This document shows positions 10,380 through 20,459 of a DNA stretch of 64,000 nucleotides, in pieces. The notes under the pieces are model-generated. The model did not search any database, was not told the DNA's origin, and was given only the letters and a program-made list of their open reading frames with translations. The translations under genes and the position numbers were made by a program. The stretch comes from Oscillospiraceae bacterium (GTDB lineage Bacteria; Bacillota; Clostridia; Oscillospirales; Oscillospiraceae), in NCBI GenBank assembly GCA_009781515.1, contig WQXY01000002.1, positions 78,434-142,433 of the forward strand, in the 5' to 3' direction. How positions within the stretch are numbered: position 1 is the first letter of the stretch; the number at the start of each line of letters is the position of its first letter.

Positions 10380-13262
10380 GTGAAACGTTTCAGACTGTAT
10401 ATAGCGAGTTTTCTGTGCCTTATATTAATTATGCAGCTGACAGCCTCGGCGGCAGCTCCATCTATGAGTATGTCCGCCGCCGCACGTCTGTCTGAAACAA
10501 TCAGAGAGCTTCCCGAAATCACAGAAGAAGACTCCTACGCTCTGTACGGTCCTGTTGACAATTCACATGTCCCCGACGCCGAAATCAACGTCGCGGCAAA
10601 TTCGTTCAGCTCTTCGGACGGTGTGAGCATACACGAAGTCAGCGACGAGCTCTTAGGTGTTTTTGACAGTGTAATATTAATGGAAGACGGCTTTGTCACC
10701 TATAGCGTCGACATTCCGAAAGACGGACGTTATGCAATTCTCGTCACATATGCGGCAGCACCCGGCAGCCGTGCAAATATTGAGCTCTCTCTTGAAATTG
10801 ACGGCGAAATACCATTTCGCGAAGCGAGAGTATTTCAATTTGCACGTTTTTGGGAATATGCCGAAGACGAGCGTTCCTTTGACAATAACGGAAATATGCT
10901 CCGCCCTGCAAGTGTTGAACAATACAGGTGGAGTGAGCAGTACATATCCGATAAGGAAGGATATTTCATAGAGCCGTTTGCGTTTTATTTAGCTGCGGGT
11001 ACAAGGAAAATCACACTGCGCTCTGTCAGAGAGCCGGTGCTTATAGGTGAAATCAAACTTACTGCGCCCCCGAACCTGCCCTCATATGCCGAGCTCTCGA
11101 GCACTTACAATCCCGCAGACATCACAAACGCCGAGCCGCTTACGGTTCTTGCCGTGGACTCCTCGCTCCGCAACTCCTCGTCACTGCTTCCGATTGTAGA
11201 TTTGACAAACCCGTTTCTTGAGCCGTTCAGCTTGGAAACAATTTCATATAATGTTATGGGCGGCGATATGTGGTGCCTGCCCGGGCAAATGATAAAATGG
11301 GATATGGATATCCCTGCCGACGGCTTGTATTCACTGAGCTTTGTATATAAGCAGGACGCTGTTGTGGGGCTTCCCGTTCCGAGAACACTCGCCATAAACG
11401 GTGAAATACCGTTTGAAGAGGCTAAAGCGGTTGTATTCCCATACAGCTCAAACTGGGAAAGACTGACATTAAACGTAGACGGTGAGGACGCACTTGTGTA
11501 TCTGACAAAGGGCACACATGAGATTAGCCTGACCGTCACCCTCGGACCGACAGCCGATATCTGCCGCCGTGTATCGGAAATATCGAGCGAGCTCTCGCAG
11601 ATATACACACGGATTATTATGATAACCGGACCATATCCCGACAACATGCGTGACTACCGCATTGACGAGCGTTTGCCGGATATTATGCCGAAATTTGAAG
11701 ACCTCGCAAGACGGCTTGATGAAATAAGCGATGATATATCCGCAATAGGCGGCGGCAGAAATGATGCACTTTCAATTTCAATTATGGCATCTCAGCTTCA
11801 TGACTTTGGCAAACGCCCCGACAGTATTCCCGAACGGCTGCCGAGATTTAAGGACAATATAATCAATCTTGCGATTTGGATACTTATTGCTTCGGAAATG
11901 CCGCTTGCACTCTATTCGGTTACGGCTGCAGCTCCCGATACCAAGTTTGACCCCGTACGACCGGGCTTTTGGGGTGGTTTGCTGTTTTCGGTTCAAAGGT
12001 TTATTTCATCGTTTACATCACGTGCGGAAAATGCAGGCAACAGTTATGATGAAAATGAAGAAAACCTGATTGAAGTGTGGGGAAGATACGGTAAGGACGC
12101 GTCCGAGCTGCTAAAGCGTTTAATCGATGATGTTTTCACTCCCCAAACAGGCATTAAGGTCAACTACAACATAATAATGAACGACAATCTTATGTTCTTT
12201 AATCTTGCAGCAGGCACAGGCCCCGATGTATGTCTTAACATAGTAAAGGGTTATCCGCTCGACTTCGGGCTTCGTGGTGCGGCGGTAGACCTCGCTGCGC
12301 TGCCGGGATATGCCGAGTTTGAAGCGCAATTTACACCGACATCCATGCTTCCCAATACATGGGATGGTGAAGTGTACGGTTTTCCTGTCGTGCAGCAGAT
12401 ACCCGTTATGTTTGTGCGGCATGATATATTCAATGACTTAGGACTTTCCGTTCCGCAGACTTGGGACGATTTCTATTCTGTCATAGGAACACTCGGAGTT
12501 CACAATCTTCAAGTATCACCTGCAGGAGACCTGCTGCCGTTTTTTGTTTTGCAAAACGGCGGAAGCTATTTTGATGATGAACTGACACAGGTGCTCCTTG
12601 ATGACCCGATTGGTATCGCAGCGCTTACAGAGTGGACAAATCTTTTTACTCTCCACGGAGCACCCGTACAAAGTGACTTCTTTAACCGCTTTAGAACGGG
12701 CGAGATGCCGATTGGCATAAACGACCACAGTTTGTTTAATATGCTCGACTTTGCGGCGCTTGAAATTAAAGGTGACTGGGCAATGTATCCCGTTCCCGGA
12801 GTCCTAAAAGAAGACGGCACGATAGACCGTTCAATTATTACATCAGCCGGAGCATGGCCGGTTGTTGAGACCTCAAGCGGATTTATATCAAAATCCAGAC
12901 CCGAGCGCACAGACGATGCGTGGACATTTGTGCAGTGGTTTATGTCAGAGGAAATACAAGTGCTCTTTGCACTTGAGCTTGAAGCAATGTTTGGAGCGTC
13001 GGGCAGATACAACACCGCAAACATGGAAGCAATAAAGTCAGTATCATGGGACAGGCACTCGCTTGATACTATTATGACCTCGCTGTCTAATGTCAGAGAA
13101 ATACCGGGAGTTCCGGGGTCATACTTTATAGGCCGTCATATGGGTAATGCATTTAACGAAGTAGTGCTGATGGGCGAAACTCCCCGCACGGCAATGAGAA
13201 AATATGTCGAAGTGATAAATGCGGAAATCCTCCGCAAGCGCATTGAACTCGGACTTGATTAA
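10380..13262 (+). CDS. Extracellular solute-binding protein (family 1) with large N-terminal duplicated beta-sandwich (CBM-like) region
   Basis: C-terminal half is SBP-like (YNIIMNDNLMFFNLAAGTGPDVCLNIVKGYPLDFGLRGAAVDL..., FPVVQQIPVMFVRHDIFNDLGLSVPQTWDDFY). GTG 10380 has AAGGGGGAA upstream; ORF track GTG 10341 lies in a repeat remnant. Confidence 0.85.
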   Translation: MKRFRLYIASFLCLILIMQLTASAAAPSMSMSAAARLSETIRELPEITEEDSYALYGPVDNSHVPDAEINVAANSFSSSDGVSIHEVSDELLGVFDSVILMEDGFVTYSVDIPKDGRYAILVTYAAAPGSRANIELSLEIDGEIPFREARVFQFARFWEYAEDERSFDNNGNMLRPASVEQYRWSEQYISDKEGYFIEPFAFYLAAGTRKITLRSVREPVLIGEIKLTAPPNLPSYAELSSTYNPADITNAEPLTVLAVDSSLRNSSSLLPIVDLTNPFLEPFSLETISYNVMGGDMWCLPGQMIKWDMDIPADGLYSLSFVYKQDAVVGLPVPRTLAINGEIPFEEAKAVVFPYSSNWERLTLNVDGEDALVYLTKGTHEISLTVTLGPTADICRRVSEISSELSQIYTRIIMITGPYPDNMRDYRIDERLPDIMPKFEDLARRLDEISDDISAIGGGRNDALSISIMASQLHDFGKRPDSIPERLPRFKDNIINLAIWILIASEMPLALYSVTAAAPDTKFDPVRPGFWGGLLFSVQRFISSFTSRAENAGNSYDENEENLIEVWGRYGKDASELLKRLIDDVFTPQTGIKVNYNIIMNDNLMFFNLAAGTGPDVCLNIVKGYPLDFGLRGAAVDLAALPGYAEFEAQFTPTSMLPNTWDGEVYGFPVVQQIPVMFVRHDIFNDLGLSVPQTWDDFYSVIGTLGVHNLQVSPAGDLLPFFVLQNGGSYFDDELTQVLLDDPIGIAALTEWTNLFTLHGAPVQSDFFNRFRTGEMPIGINDHSLFNMLDFAALEIKGDWAMYPVPGVLKEDGTIDRSIITSAGAWPVVETSSGFISKSRPERTDDAWTFVQWFMSEEIQVLFALELEAMFGASGRYNTANMEAIKSVSWDRHSLDTIMTSLSNVREIPGVPGSYFIGRHMGNAFNEVVLMGETPRTAMRKYVEVINAEILRKRIELGLD

Positions 13263-13284
13263 AGAAAACACGAAAGGGATAAAA

Positions 13285-14190
13285 ATGTCAGAAAAAGCAA
13301 AAAAATATGCTATATCGTATGCAATGGTCGGACCGTTTATGATTTTGTTTGCAATCTTTACGGTTGTTCCGGTTATTATTGCCATTGTATACAGCTTTTC
13401 AAATTATAATGTTATGCAGCCTCCGCAGTTTTTCTCTCTTAATAATTTCTTCGATAATTATCTGCGTCTGTTTTTGGACGATGAGGTGTTTTTGATATCA
13501 CTTAGAAATACTATGCTCTTTGCTTTTATTACAGGACCGATAAGTTATGTCGCATGTCTTCTTGTCGCATGGTTTATTAACGACCTCGGACCTAAGGTTC
13601 GCGCATGGGTTACGCTTCTGTTCTACGCTCCGAGCTTATCTGCCAATGTGTATTTTATCTGGCAGTTTATCTTCTCATCGGACTCAAACGGACTTGTAAA
13701 CACGTTTTTAATGCGTTTCGGATTTATAACAGAACCTGTGCTGTGGAGGCATGACACAAGATATACCCTTATGGTTGTTATTGTCGTGCAGCTTTGGCTA
13801 TCGCTCGGAACGGCATTTTTAGCATTTATCGCGGGACTTCAAAACGTGGATAAAACGCTCTATGAAGCGGGTGCAATCGACGGCATTAAAAACCGCTGGC
13901 AGGAGCTTTACCATATAACCCTGCCGTCCATGAAAGAGCAGCTTATGTTCGGAGCTGTCATTCAAATAACCGCAGCGTTTGCCGTAGGTACTATCAGTCA
14001 GGAGCTTATCGGCAGACCGTCGCCGCTTTATTCGGCAAATACACTCATTATGCACATGGAAGACTACGCACTGGCTCCGCGCTTTGAGCTTGGATATGCC
14101 TGTGCTATTGCCGTTGTGCTCTTTTCCATAACGCTCGGCATAAATCAGCTTGTCCGCAAGCTCCTGCAAAGGGGGTCTAAGGATGGGTAA
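13285..14190 (+). CDS. Sugar ABC transporter permease (MalF type)
   Basis: MSEKAKKYAISYAMVGPFMILFAIFTVVPVIIAIVYSFSNYN; EAGAIDGIKNRWQELYHITLPSM EAA loop. Confidence 0.92.
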   Translation: MSEKAKKYAISYAMVGPFMILFAIFTVVPVIIAIVYSFSNYNVMQPPQFFSLNNFFDNYLRLFLDDEVFLISLRNTMLFAFITGPISYVACLLVAWFINDLGPKVRAWVTLLFYAPSLSANVYFIWQFIFSSDSNGLVNTFLMRFGFITEPVLWRHDTRYTLMVVIVVQLWLSLGTAFLAFIAGLQNVDKTLYEAGAIDGIKNRWQELYHITLPSMKEQLMFGAVIQITAAFAVGTISQELIGRPSPLYSANTLIMHMEDYALAPRFELGYACAIAVVLFSITLGINQLVRKLLQRGSKDG

Positions 14191-15058
14191 GTTATTCAAA
14201 GCACGTATAGGCAGAAAAGCGACCCGCTCGCGAATGGGCAACGGACTTGTTGTATTTCTTCTTCTGATTATTGCCGCGTTTATGGCGGCGCCGATGATAT
14301 ACACAATAAACCTTGCATTTAAGCCCATGGGTGAGCTGCTGCGTTTTCCGCCTACATTCTTTGTGCAAAACCCGACACTTCGCAACTTTGCAGACCTCTC
14401 AAATGCTGTGTCAAGTTCGCTTGTACCGTTTTCGCGTTATATATTTAACAGCTTTTTCATTAGTATTGTTGGAACGGCAGGGCATGTAACATTAGCCTGT
14501 CTTGCAGCTTTTCCGCTTGCAAAGCATAATTTCCCGGGACGTAAGATTATGTTTTCGGTAATTGTTCTTGCACTTATGTTCTCGCCGATTATCCTGAACA
14601 TACCGCGATATCTGCAAATGGCGCGTTTCGGATGGCTTGACTCATATTTTGCTATATTATTTCCCGCAATGGTCACAACACTCGGGCTGTATCTGATGAA
14701 ACAGTTTATGGAGCAAATCAACGACTCGGTGCTTGAAGCCGCCCGTATAGACGGAGCAAGCGAGCTTAAAGTATGGTGGCATGTGGTGCTGCCTGCGGTT
14801 AAGCCTGCATATCTGACACTTGTGCTCTTTGCGTTCCAAGGCATTTGGAATGACCCGACCCCCGTCATGCTCTATATCACCACAGAAAGTAAAAAGACCT
14901 TGCCGCTTGCACTGACATATGTCATGCAAGGAGGCTTGCCGCGGCTCGGCTCTACGGCAGTCATAGGCTTTTTGCTTATGATACCGCCGATAGCAATCTT
15001 TATACTCACTCAACGAAACGTAATCGAAACCATGAAATCCTCAGGAATGAAGGATTAG
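14183..15058 (+). CDS. Sugar ABC transporter permease (MalG type)
   Basis: EAARIDGASELKVWWHVVLPAVKPAYLTL EAA loop; overlaps preceding gene by 8 nt. Confidence 0.92.
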   Translation: MGKLFKARIGRKATRSRMGNGLVVFLLLIIAAFMAAPMIYTINLAFKPMGELLRFPPTFFVQNPTLRNFADLSNAVSSSLVPFSRYIFNSFFISIVGTAGHVTLACLAAFPLAKHNFPGRKIMFSVIVLALMFSPIILNIPRYLQMARFGWLDSYFAILFPAMVTTLGLYLMKQFMEQINDSVLEAARIDGASELKVWWHVVLPAVKPAYLTLVLFAFQGIWNDPTPVMLYITTESKKTLPLALTYVMQGGLPRLGSTAVIGFLLMIPPIAIFILTQRNVIETMKSSGMKD

Positions 15059-15067
15059 GCGGGGGTT

Positions 15068-15148
15068 GGCTCGCGATGACGCCAAAGTTGAAAACGCTAC
15101 CTCACCGCCGTCATTACGAGGAGCCGCAGGCGACGTGGTAATCCAGAC
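15068..15148. repeat. Dispersed repeat family A (rearranged copy: right half then left half)
   Basis: GGCTCGCGATGACG ... CGTCATTACGAGGAGCCGCAGGCGACGTGGTAATCCAGAC; matches other intergenic copies. Confidence 0.85.
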
Positions 15149-15181
15149 TCAAAAATACAATATGAAAGGAGTAATGTTACT

Positions 15182-16639
15182 ATGAAAAAGCGGATATTTG
15201 CAATACTGCTGACAATGATTATTTCGTTGCCGCTTGTTCTTGGCGCTGCTCCTTATAATACATATAACTTTGACCCCGTGGATAATGAAGCCACACCCAT
15301 GCTCGACTGTATGGTGCCTGTGCAGCTTATAACGGGAGTGCAGCTCGGAGTAGGCGACCTGAATAAACCGAATGACTTCCGCTTCGGACTTGACGGACAG
15401 GCATACATCGCAGATACAAACAATGACCGTATTATTGTTTTGGACAGCGGACTTAACCTCGTAAAAGTTATTGACAGCTTTGAAAGCGGCGGAGTAAAAG
15501 AAACCTTTAATGCACCCGAAGGAGCCTTTGCTGAAGAAGACGGCACTATATTCATCGCCGACACACAAAACAGACGTGTGGTGGTGCTCGATAAAGACGG
15601 CAGCCTGATAACACTTATGGCAGATGTGGAGCTGACAGGCTCAATGCTCACATTTCGCCCGCAAAAGGTCGTTACGGATGTAGCAGGGCATGTATATGTC
15701 GTAGGAGCAGGCTCAACAGAGGGGCTTATACAACTGACACGCGATGGCGACTTTGTCCGTTTTTTCGGAAGCAACAGAGTAAGACCAAACCCGATTGAAG
15801 TTATATACCGCATGTTTTTAACACGTGCTCAAAGACAGGCGCGCGAGCAGTTTGTGCCGACGGAGTTTTCCAACGCACATGTTGACGAAGACGGCTTTTT
15901 ATATGTTACAACAAGAAATACAAGAACCTTGCAGGTAAGACGGCTTAATGCACTCGGCAGTGATGTGCTTCGCCATGACGGTATCGGCGAGGAAGTGTAC
16001 GGCGATATTACCTCAACCTCTGTCAGAGCGGGAACGCTTGCACAGTTTCAAGCAGTGACCACAGACGAAGACGGCAATGTATATGCACTTGATAACTCGA
16101 CAGGCAGAATTTTTGTCTACGACAACACAGGGCAGATGCTCTTTATGTTCGGCGGCAGGGGAAATCAGGTAGGGCTATTTAACGACGCTCAGGCTATTGA
16201 CATTAAAGACGGCAGGGCATATGTGCTTGATGCGGGGCGCGGTAACATCACAGTGTTCGAACTCACGCAGTACGGAGAGCTGATTTTGCTTGCAAATCAT
16301 TTGTACACCTTGGGTGAGTACGAAGACAGCATCGGACCATGGCAGGAGGTTATCCGCATGGACGCAGGGAACACCCTCGCATGGCGTGCGCTCGGACAAG
16401 CTTATTACGGACGTAAAGACTACGCGGCGGCAATGGAATACTTTGAACTTGGAATGGACCGTCGCGGTTACTCTCTTGCATTCGGTCAGGTTCGCGATGA
16501 GTGGATTAAGCATTACTTCTCGGTTATAGTAATCGTCATTGTCTTGCTCGGTGTGGCTCTTTCTGTTGGTGTACGTTTGGCATCGAGCGCTATAGAAAAA
16601 AGAAAAAACCGTGAAGGAGGGGAGGTAAAGGCATGTTAA
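15182..16639 (+). CDS. Secreted NHL-repeat protein with TPR and C-terminal transmembrane segment
   Basis: Signal peptide MKKRIFAILLTMIISLPLVLGAA; repeated NHL blades (FGLDGQAYIADTNNDRIIVLDSG, EEDGTIFIADTQNRRVVVLDKDG); TPR-like AWRALGQAYYGRKDYAAAMEYFELGMDR; C-terminal TM. Confidence 0.85.
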   Translation: MKKRIFAILLTMIISLPLVLGAAPYNTYNFDPVDNEATPMLDCMVPVQLITGVQLGVGDLNKPNDFRFGLDGQAYIADTNNDRIIVLDSGLNLVKVIDSFESGGVKETFNAPEGAFAEEDGTIFIADTQNRRVVVLDKDGSLITLMADVELTGSMLTFRPQKVVTDVAGHVYVVGAGSTEGLIQLTRDGDFVRFFGSNRVRPNPIEVIYRMFLTRAQRQAREQFVPTEFSNAHVDEDGFLYVTTRNTRTLQVRRLNALGSDVLRHDGIGEEVYGDITSTSVRAGTLAQFQAVTTDEDGNVYALDNSTGRIFVYDNTGQMLFMFGGRGNQVGLFNDAQAIDIKDGRAYVLDAGRGNITVFELTQYGELILLANHLYTLGEYEDSIGPWQEVIRMDAGNTLAWRALGQAYYGRKDYAAAMEYFELGMDRRGYSLAFGQVRDEWIKHYFSVIVIVIVLLGVALSVGVRLASSAIEKRKNREGGEVKAC

Positions 16640-17250
16640 AAACAGCAGCGTTTTCGTTTTATGTCCTCTTTCACCCGATTGACGGCTTTTGGGAACTGAA
16701 AAACCACAAGGAAAAATCATTCGGCGCGGCAAACCTCATTTTAGCCGTACTGTGCTTGTTTAATGTGCTCTCTATTCAGTTTACCTCATTTCACTACGGA
16801 GTTTTGGATCGTGATAATGTAAATATCTTAATTAACATCTCAAGCTTTGTGCTACCGCTTTTGGCATGGTCGGTGCTCAACTGGGCACTGTCAACACTGC
16901 TTGACGGAAAAGCAAGCATGAAACAGATATGGGTGCAAAGCGTATATTCACTCATGCCGCTTTTATTATCAATTCCGGTTCTTGTTATTGCCTCGCACAT
17001 TATGACATTGCAAGACAGTGCGTTTTATTATCTCATTACAAGCATTGCCGTTTTATGGTGTACATTTTTGTTTTTGTTCGGAAATATGACAATCCATGAC
17101 TACACAATGACAAAAACCGTTGTGATGACGCTCTTTACATTTGCAGGCATTGCGGCGTCCATTTTTATCGGCATCATCTTGTTTTCAACTTTTCAGCAGC
17201 TTATCAGCTTTATTACTACGGTAATTACAGAAATACGTTTTATGCCGTAG
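16633..17250 (+). CDS. Yip1 family multi-TM protein
   Basis: MLKTAAFSFYVLFHPIDGFWELKNHKEKSFGAANLILAVL with several TM helices, Yip1-like; overlaps upstream gene. Confidence 0.75.
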   Translation: MLKTAAFSFYVLFHPIDGFWELKNHKEKSFGAANLILAVLCLFNVLSIQFTSFHYGVLDRDNVNILINISSFVLPLLAWSVLNWALSTLLDGKASMKQIWVQSVYSLMPLLLSIPVLVIASHIMTLQDSAFYYLITSIAVLWCTFLFLFGNMTIHDYTMTKTVVMTLFTFAGIAASIFIGIILFSTFQQLISFITTVITEIRFMP

Positions 17251-17261
17251 GGAGGGTGTAA

Positions 17262-19436
17262 ATGCAGCGTTTTTTGGTTAAAACAATACCTATAATTTTA
17301 CTCTTGTCACTGCTTTTGTCGCTCGCGTCATGCGATGCAGGGGGTGATGTGTTTGAGCAGGTCTCACCTTACCGTGCTCCGGGCGCAGGCACGGCGCTTG
17401 AGCTTGATGGGCTTAGCAAGGTTGCGCAAAACAGTAAATATGAGCTTTGGTTAGACTCCGATATCTGCGCCTTTGAGATAAGAAGCGGGAGCGGGGTTAT
17501 TTGGAGAAGTCTTCCCGAAAACTATGAGAACCCCGATTGGGCTCACAACATGCTTATACCAAACTTAGCCTCACTGCTTACCGTAACGGCGCTCGACGCT
17601 TCGCTCGCAAGGCAGGATTTACATTCATACGAGCACTGCGTGCAAACGGATAATGTTAAATATGAAGCTATTACAGACGGTGTGCGGATTATTTTCCGTT
17701 ACCAAAGGCAGGGTCTTACAATCCCCGTGGATATCACTCTCACGGACGACGGCTTTATGGTTTCGGTTGCCCCCGGCGATATTGTTGAAACGGGCGATTT
17801 TATCGTAAATCAGCTTATGCTTATGCCGTATTTTAACAGCGGCAGCTCCGATGATGACGGATTTTTGTTCTACCCCGACGGCTCGGGAGTAATCTCCAAT
17901 TACAAAACAGACTACAACAACCCTGCAGACATAGTTTATTCTGTTTACGGGTTTGATAACGGAATAGGCACGGTTGAAGCAATATCCAACATACAAGGCT
18001 ACCGTATGCCCGTTTTCGGGGCAAAAACAAATGACGCGGCATATCTTGCAGTTATTGAGGGGGACTCTTCGTTCATATCTTCCGTTGTTACGGGTGTAAT
18101 GAGAAGTAATAACCGTTATTTTAGAAACGGAGTGATTTTTACATATCGCGATGTAGGCAGGGTGGCACTGAGGGACAATCAGACAACAGTCTCGACAAAC
18201 TATACAATACCCTCGCCGATTACGGCTACAGTGCCGATGAGTGTGCGCTATCTGCTGCTCGAAGGAAATGAAATAAACTATAACGACATGGCATTTGCCT
18301 ACAGGGATTATTTGGAGCGTAGCGGTGTGCTGACGGAGCGTACCGTGGCTTCCCGAAACGCACATCTGACATTGGCGGGAGCGGTGAAAAGACCGTCAAG
18401 CTTTATAGGTATTCCTATGGAGAGGGAGATAACCCTCACGACATTCGAGCAGGCACAGGTCATAGTTTCCGCCTTGAAAGATATCGGCTTGGAGCAGATG
18501 AGCATTATGTATAAGGGTGCTCATGCGGGCGGATATAACTCACAGTGGACAAGAGACTATAGATTTAACCGCTCACTCGGTGGCTCGAAAGGCTGGGAAA
18601 AGCTCCTTGAAAGTCTTGAAAAAGAGGGTAACTCGGCCTTTTTAATGGGCGAGATATTGCAGGTATATAAAACAGGCAGAGGCTTTTCAGCTTCAAACAG
18701 CGCAGCAAGGACAACGGGCGGCGGACTGAACTTCCAGTATGACTATTACATTCAAGACGGCACACGCAATGCATATGCTCGTCGCTGGTATCTGCTTTCT
18801 CCAAATCAATGGGAAAGTGCACTTAAAGGTGTTCGGGAAAATAAACATATGTCACTTGAGGACGCAGGCAGGCTCGTTTATTCGGACTATAATCAGAACT
18901 CACCCGTATTTCGCGACCGCACAGGACCGGCTCTTGTGCAGGCACTGAAAAAAGATGAGGGCAGGCTTGCCCTGTCATACGGAAATGCGTATGTCTGGGA
19001 GCTGATGCCGGTACTCTATGATGTGCCGCTCGGAGCATCGGGATTTTTCCTTGAGTGTGAGGAAGTTCCGTTTTATCAGCTTGTTATACACGGATATATT
19101 GAATATTCGGGAACAGCCATGAACCTGTCGCCCGATAAGCAGACGGCACTGCTGCGAAGCATTGAATACGGAGCGCTGCCTCACTATTTCGGCACATATG
19201 CCGAGTCGTCGCTGCTTAGAAACACCGTGCTTGAGGGAATGTTTGCCTCGCAATTCTTGGATTGGATTGACATAGCGGCAGAGCAGACATCGCAGATAGG
19301 GGATTTATATAAACAAATAAGCGGGCAGCATATGACAGGGCATGAAAAAATTTCTGACGGCATTTATCAAACAACCTATGAAAACGGCATAGTTGTAACG
19401 GTAGACTACAACACCCGCACATTTGAGGTAAGGTAA
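17262..19436 (+). CDS. DUF5696-like lipoprotein
   Basis: 724 aa; lipobox SLASC; overall sequence resembles the DUF5696 family found near sugar ABC transporters (recognition by memory). Confidence 0.75.
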   Translation: MQRFLVKTIPIILLLSLLLSLASCDAGGDVFEQVSPYRAPGAGTALELDGLSKVAQNSKYELWLDSDICAFEIRSGSGVIWRSLPENYENPDWAHNMLIPNLASLLTVTALDASLARQDLHSYEHCVQTDNVKYEAITDGVRIIFRYQRQGLTIPVDITLTDDGFMVSVAPGDIVETGDFIVNQLMLMPYFNSGSSDDDGFLFYPDGSGVISNYKTDYNNPADIVYSVYGFDNGIGTVEAISNIQGYRMPVFGAKTNDAAYLAVIEGDSSFISSVVTGVMRSNNRYFRNGVIFTYRDVGRVALRDNQTTVSTNYTIPSPITATVPMSVRYLLLEGNEINYNDMAFAYRDYLERSGVLTERTVASRNAHLTLAGAVKRPSSFIGIPMEREITLTTFEQAQVIVSALKDIGLEQMSIMYKGAHAGGYNSQWTRDYRFNRSLGGSKGWEKLLESLEKEGNSAFLMGEILQVYKTGRGFSASNSAARTTGGGLNFQYDYYIQDGTRNAYARRWYLLSPNQWESALKGVRENKHMSLEDAGRLVYSDYNQNSPVFRDRTGPALVQALKKDEGRLALSYGNAYVWELMPVLYDVPLGASGFFLECEEVPFYQLVIHGYIEYSGTAMNLSPDKQTALLRSIEYGALPHYFGTYAESSLLRNTVLEGMFASQFLDWIDIAAEQTSQIGDLYKQISGQHMTGHEKISDGIYQTTYENGIVVTVDYNTRTFEVR

Positions 19437-19483
19437 CAACCCCCGCCGCTAACGCGGCACCCCCTTCGACGCGAAGGGGGCAC
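19437..19483. repeat. Dispersed repeat family B
   Basis: CAACCCCCGCCGCTAACGCGGCACCCCCTTCGACGCGAAGGGGGCACG; near-identical to 30158-30203. Confidence 0.85.
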
Positions 19484-19513
19484 GAGTAGGGGCGGCAACC
19501 TGCCGCCCGACAC
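19484..19513. repeat. Short hairpin repeat family C
   Basis: GAGTAGGGGCGGCAACCTGCCGCCCGACAC; same GTAGGG-hairpin design as 48043-48070. Confidence 0.55.
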
Positions 19514-19533
19514 ACAACCGTAAAGGACTAAAC

Positions 19534-20448
19534 ATGAAAATTACAGGCAAACAAAAACAGGGCGGACTGATGCGACGCAAAGCAAGAGTAGGGCGTGCGG
19601 CGGCTTACTTTTGGCTGCTTGGTTTCCTGCTCTTTGTAGCCACTCCGATTTATCAGTCAATTGTGTACGCCTTTTCAAAAGTTGAAATTTCGCTCGGTAA
19701 TGTAAATCTGACTTTTATCGGCTGGGATAATTTCATCAAGGCATTTACAATCGACGCCACATTTGTACCGCTTCTGATAGACTCCCTTACAGTTATAATA
19801 ATTGACATACTGCTCGTTACATTCTTTTCGCTCTTTGTTGCGGTAATGCTCAACAGAAAGTTCAAAGGACGTGCGTTTTTGCGTGCCGTATTCTTTTTAC
19901 CCGTTATCATAACTTCGGGAGCGCTCGTATATGTCATGCAGTCTGATGTATCCGCGCAGTTTGCGGGAGCTTCGGGGCAGCAGGGGATGCCGATGCTGCA
20001 AACCGTTGACTTCAAGAACTTGCTTATGACACTCACAAACAACAACCCTGCCATTGAAATTTTGACGGATGCAATTGACCGTATTTACCAAATTATTTGG
20101 AAATCGGGTGTTCAGATACTGCTCTTTATTGCGGGACTGCAAGCCATACCGCCCGCCCTGTATGAAAGTGCCGAAATTGATGGCTCCACGGCATGGGAAG
20201 CATTTTGGAAAATCACACTGCCGATTATTTCACCGATTATTATCATCAACCTCGTATACACAATTATCGACTCGTTTGCAGACTATAACAACGCACTGCT
20301 CCGATACATTCAAGATGCGGCATTCGGTTCAATGCTCGATTTCGGTTATTCGGCAGCGCTCTCATGGATATTCTTTGCGATGATAAGTCTCTTGCTTGTG
20401 CTCACCGTCGGTTTGTTATCAAGAAAAGTATTCTACATGAATGACTAA
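19534..20448 (+). CDS. Sugar ABC transporter permease
   Basis: 304 aa, multi-TM; ESAEIDGSTAWEAFWKITLPIISPIIIINLVYT EAA loop. Confidence 0.9.
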   Translation: MKITGKQKQGGLMRRKARVGRAAAYFWLLGFLLFVATPIYQSIVYAFSKVEISLGNVNLTFIGWDNFIKAFTIDATFVPLLIDSLTVIIIDILLVTFFSLFVAVMLNRKFKGRAFLRAVFFLPVIITSGALVYVMQSDVSAQFAGASGQQGMPMLQTVDFKNLLMTLTNNNPAIEILTDAIDRIYQIIWKSGVQILLFIAGLQAIPPALYESAEIDGSTAWEAFWKITLPIISPIIIINLVYTIIDSFADYNNALLRYIQDAAFGSMLDFGYSAALSWIFFAMISLLLVLTVGLLSRKVFYMND

Positions 20449-20459
20449 CGGGGGAATAT

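Noticed and set aside
17625-18365. 246-aa minus-strand ORF
   Set aside because: Antisense to the DUF5696-like gene; composition typical of a mirrored frame; no RBS or family signature.
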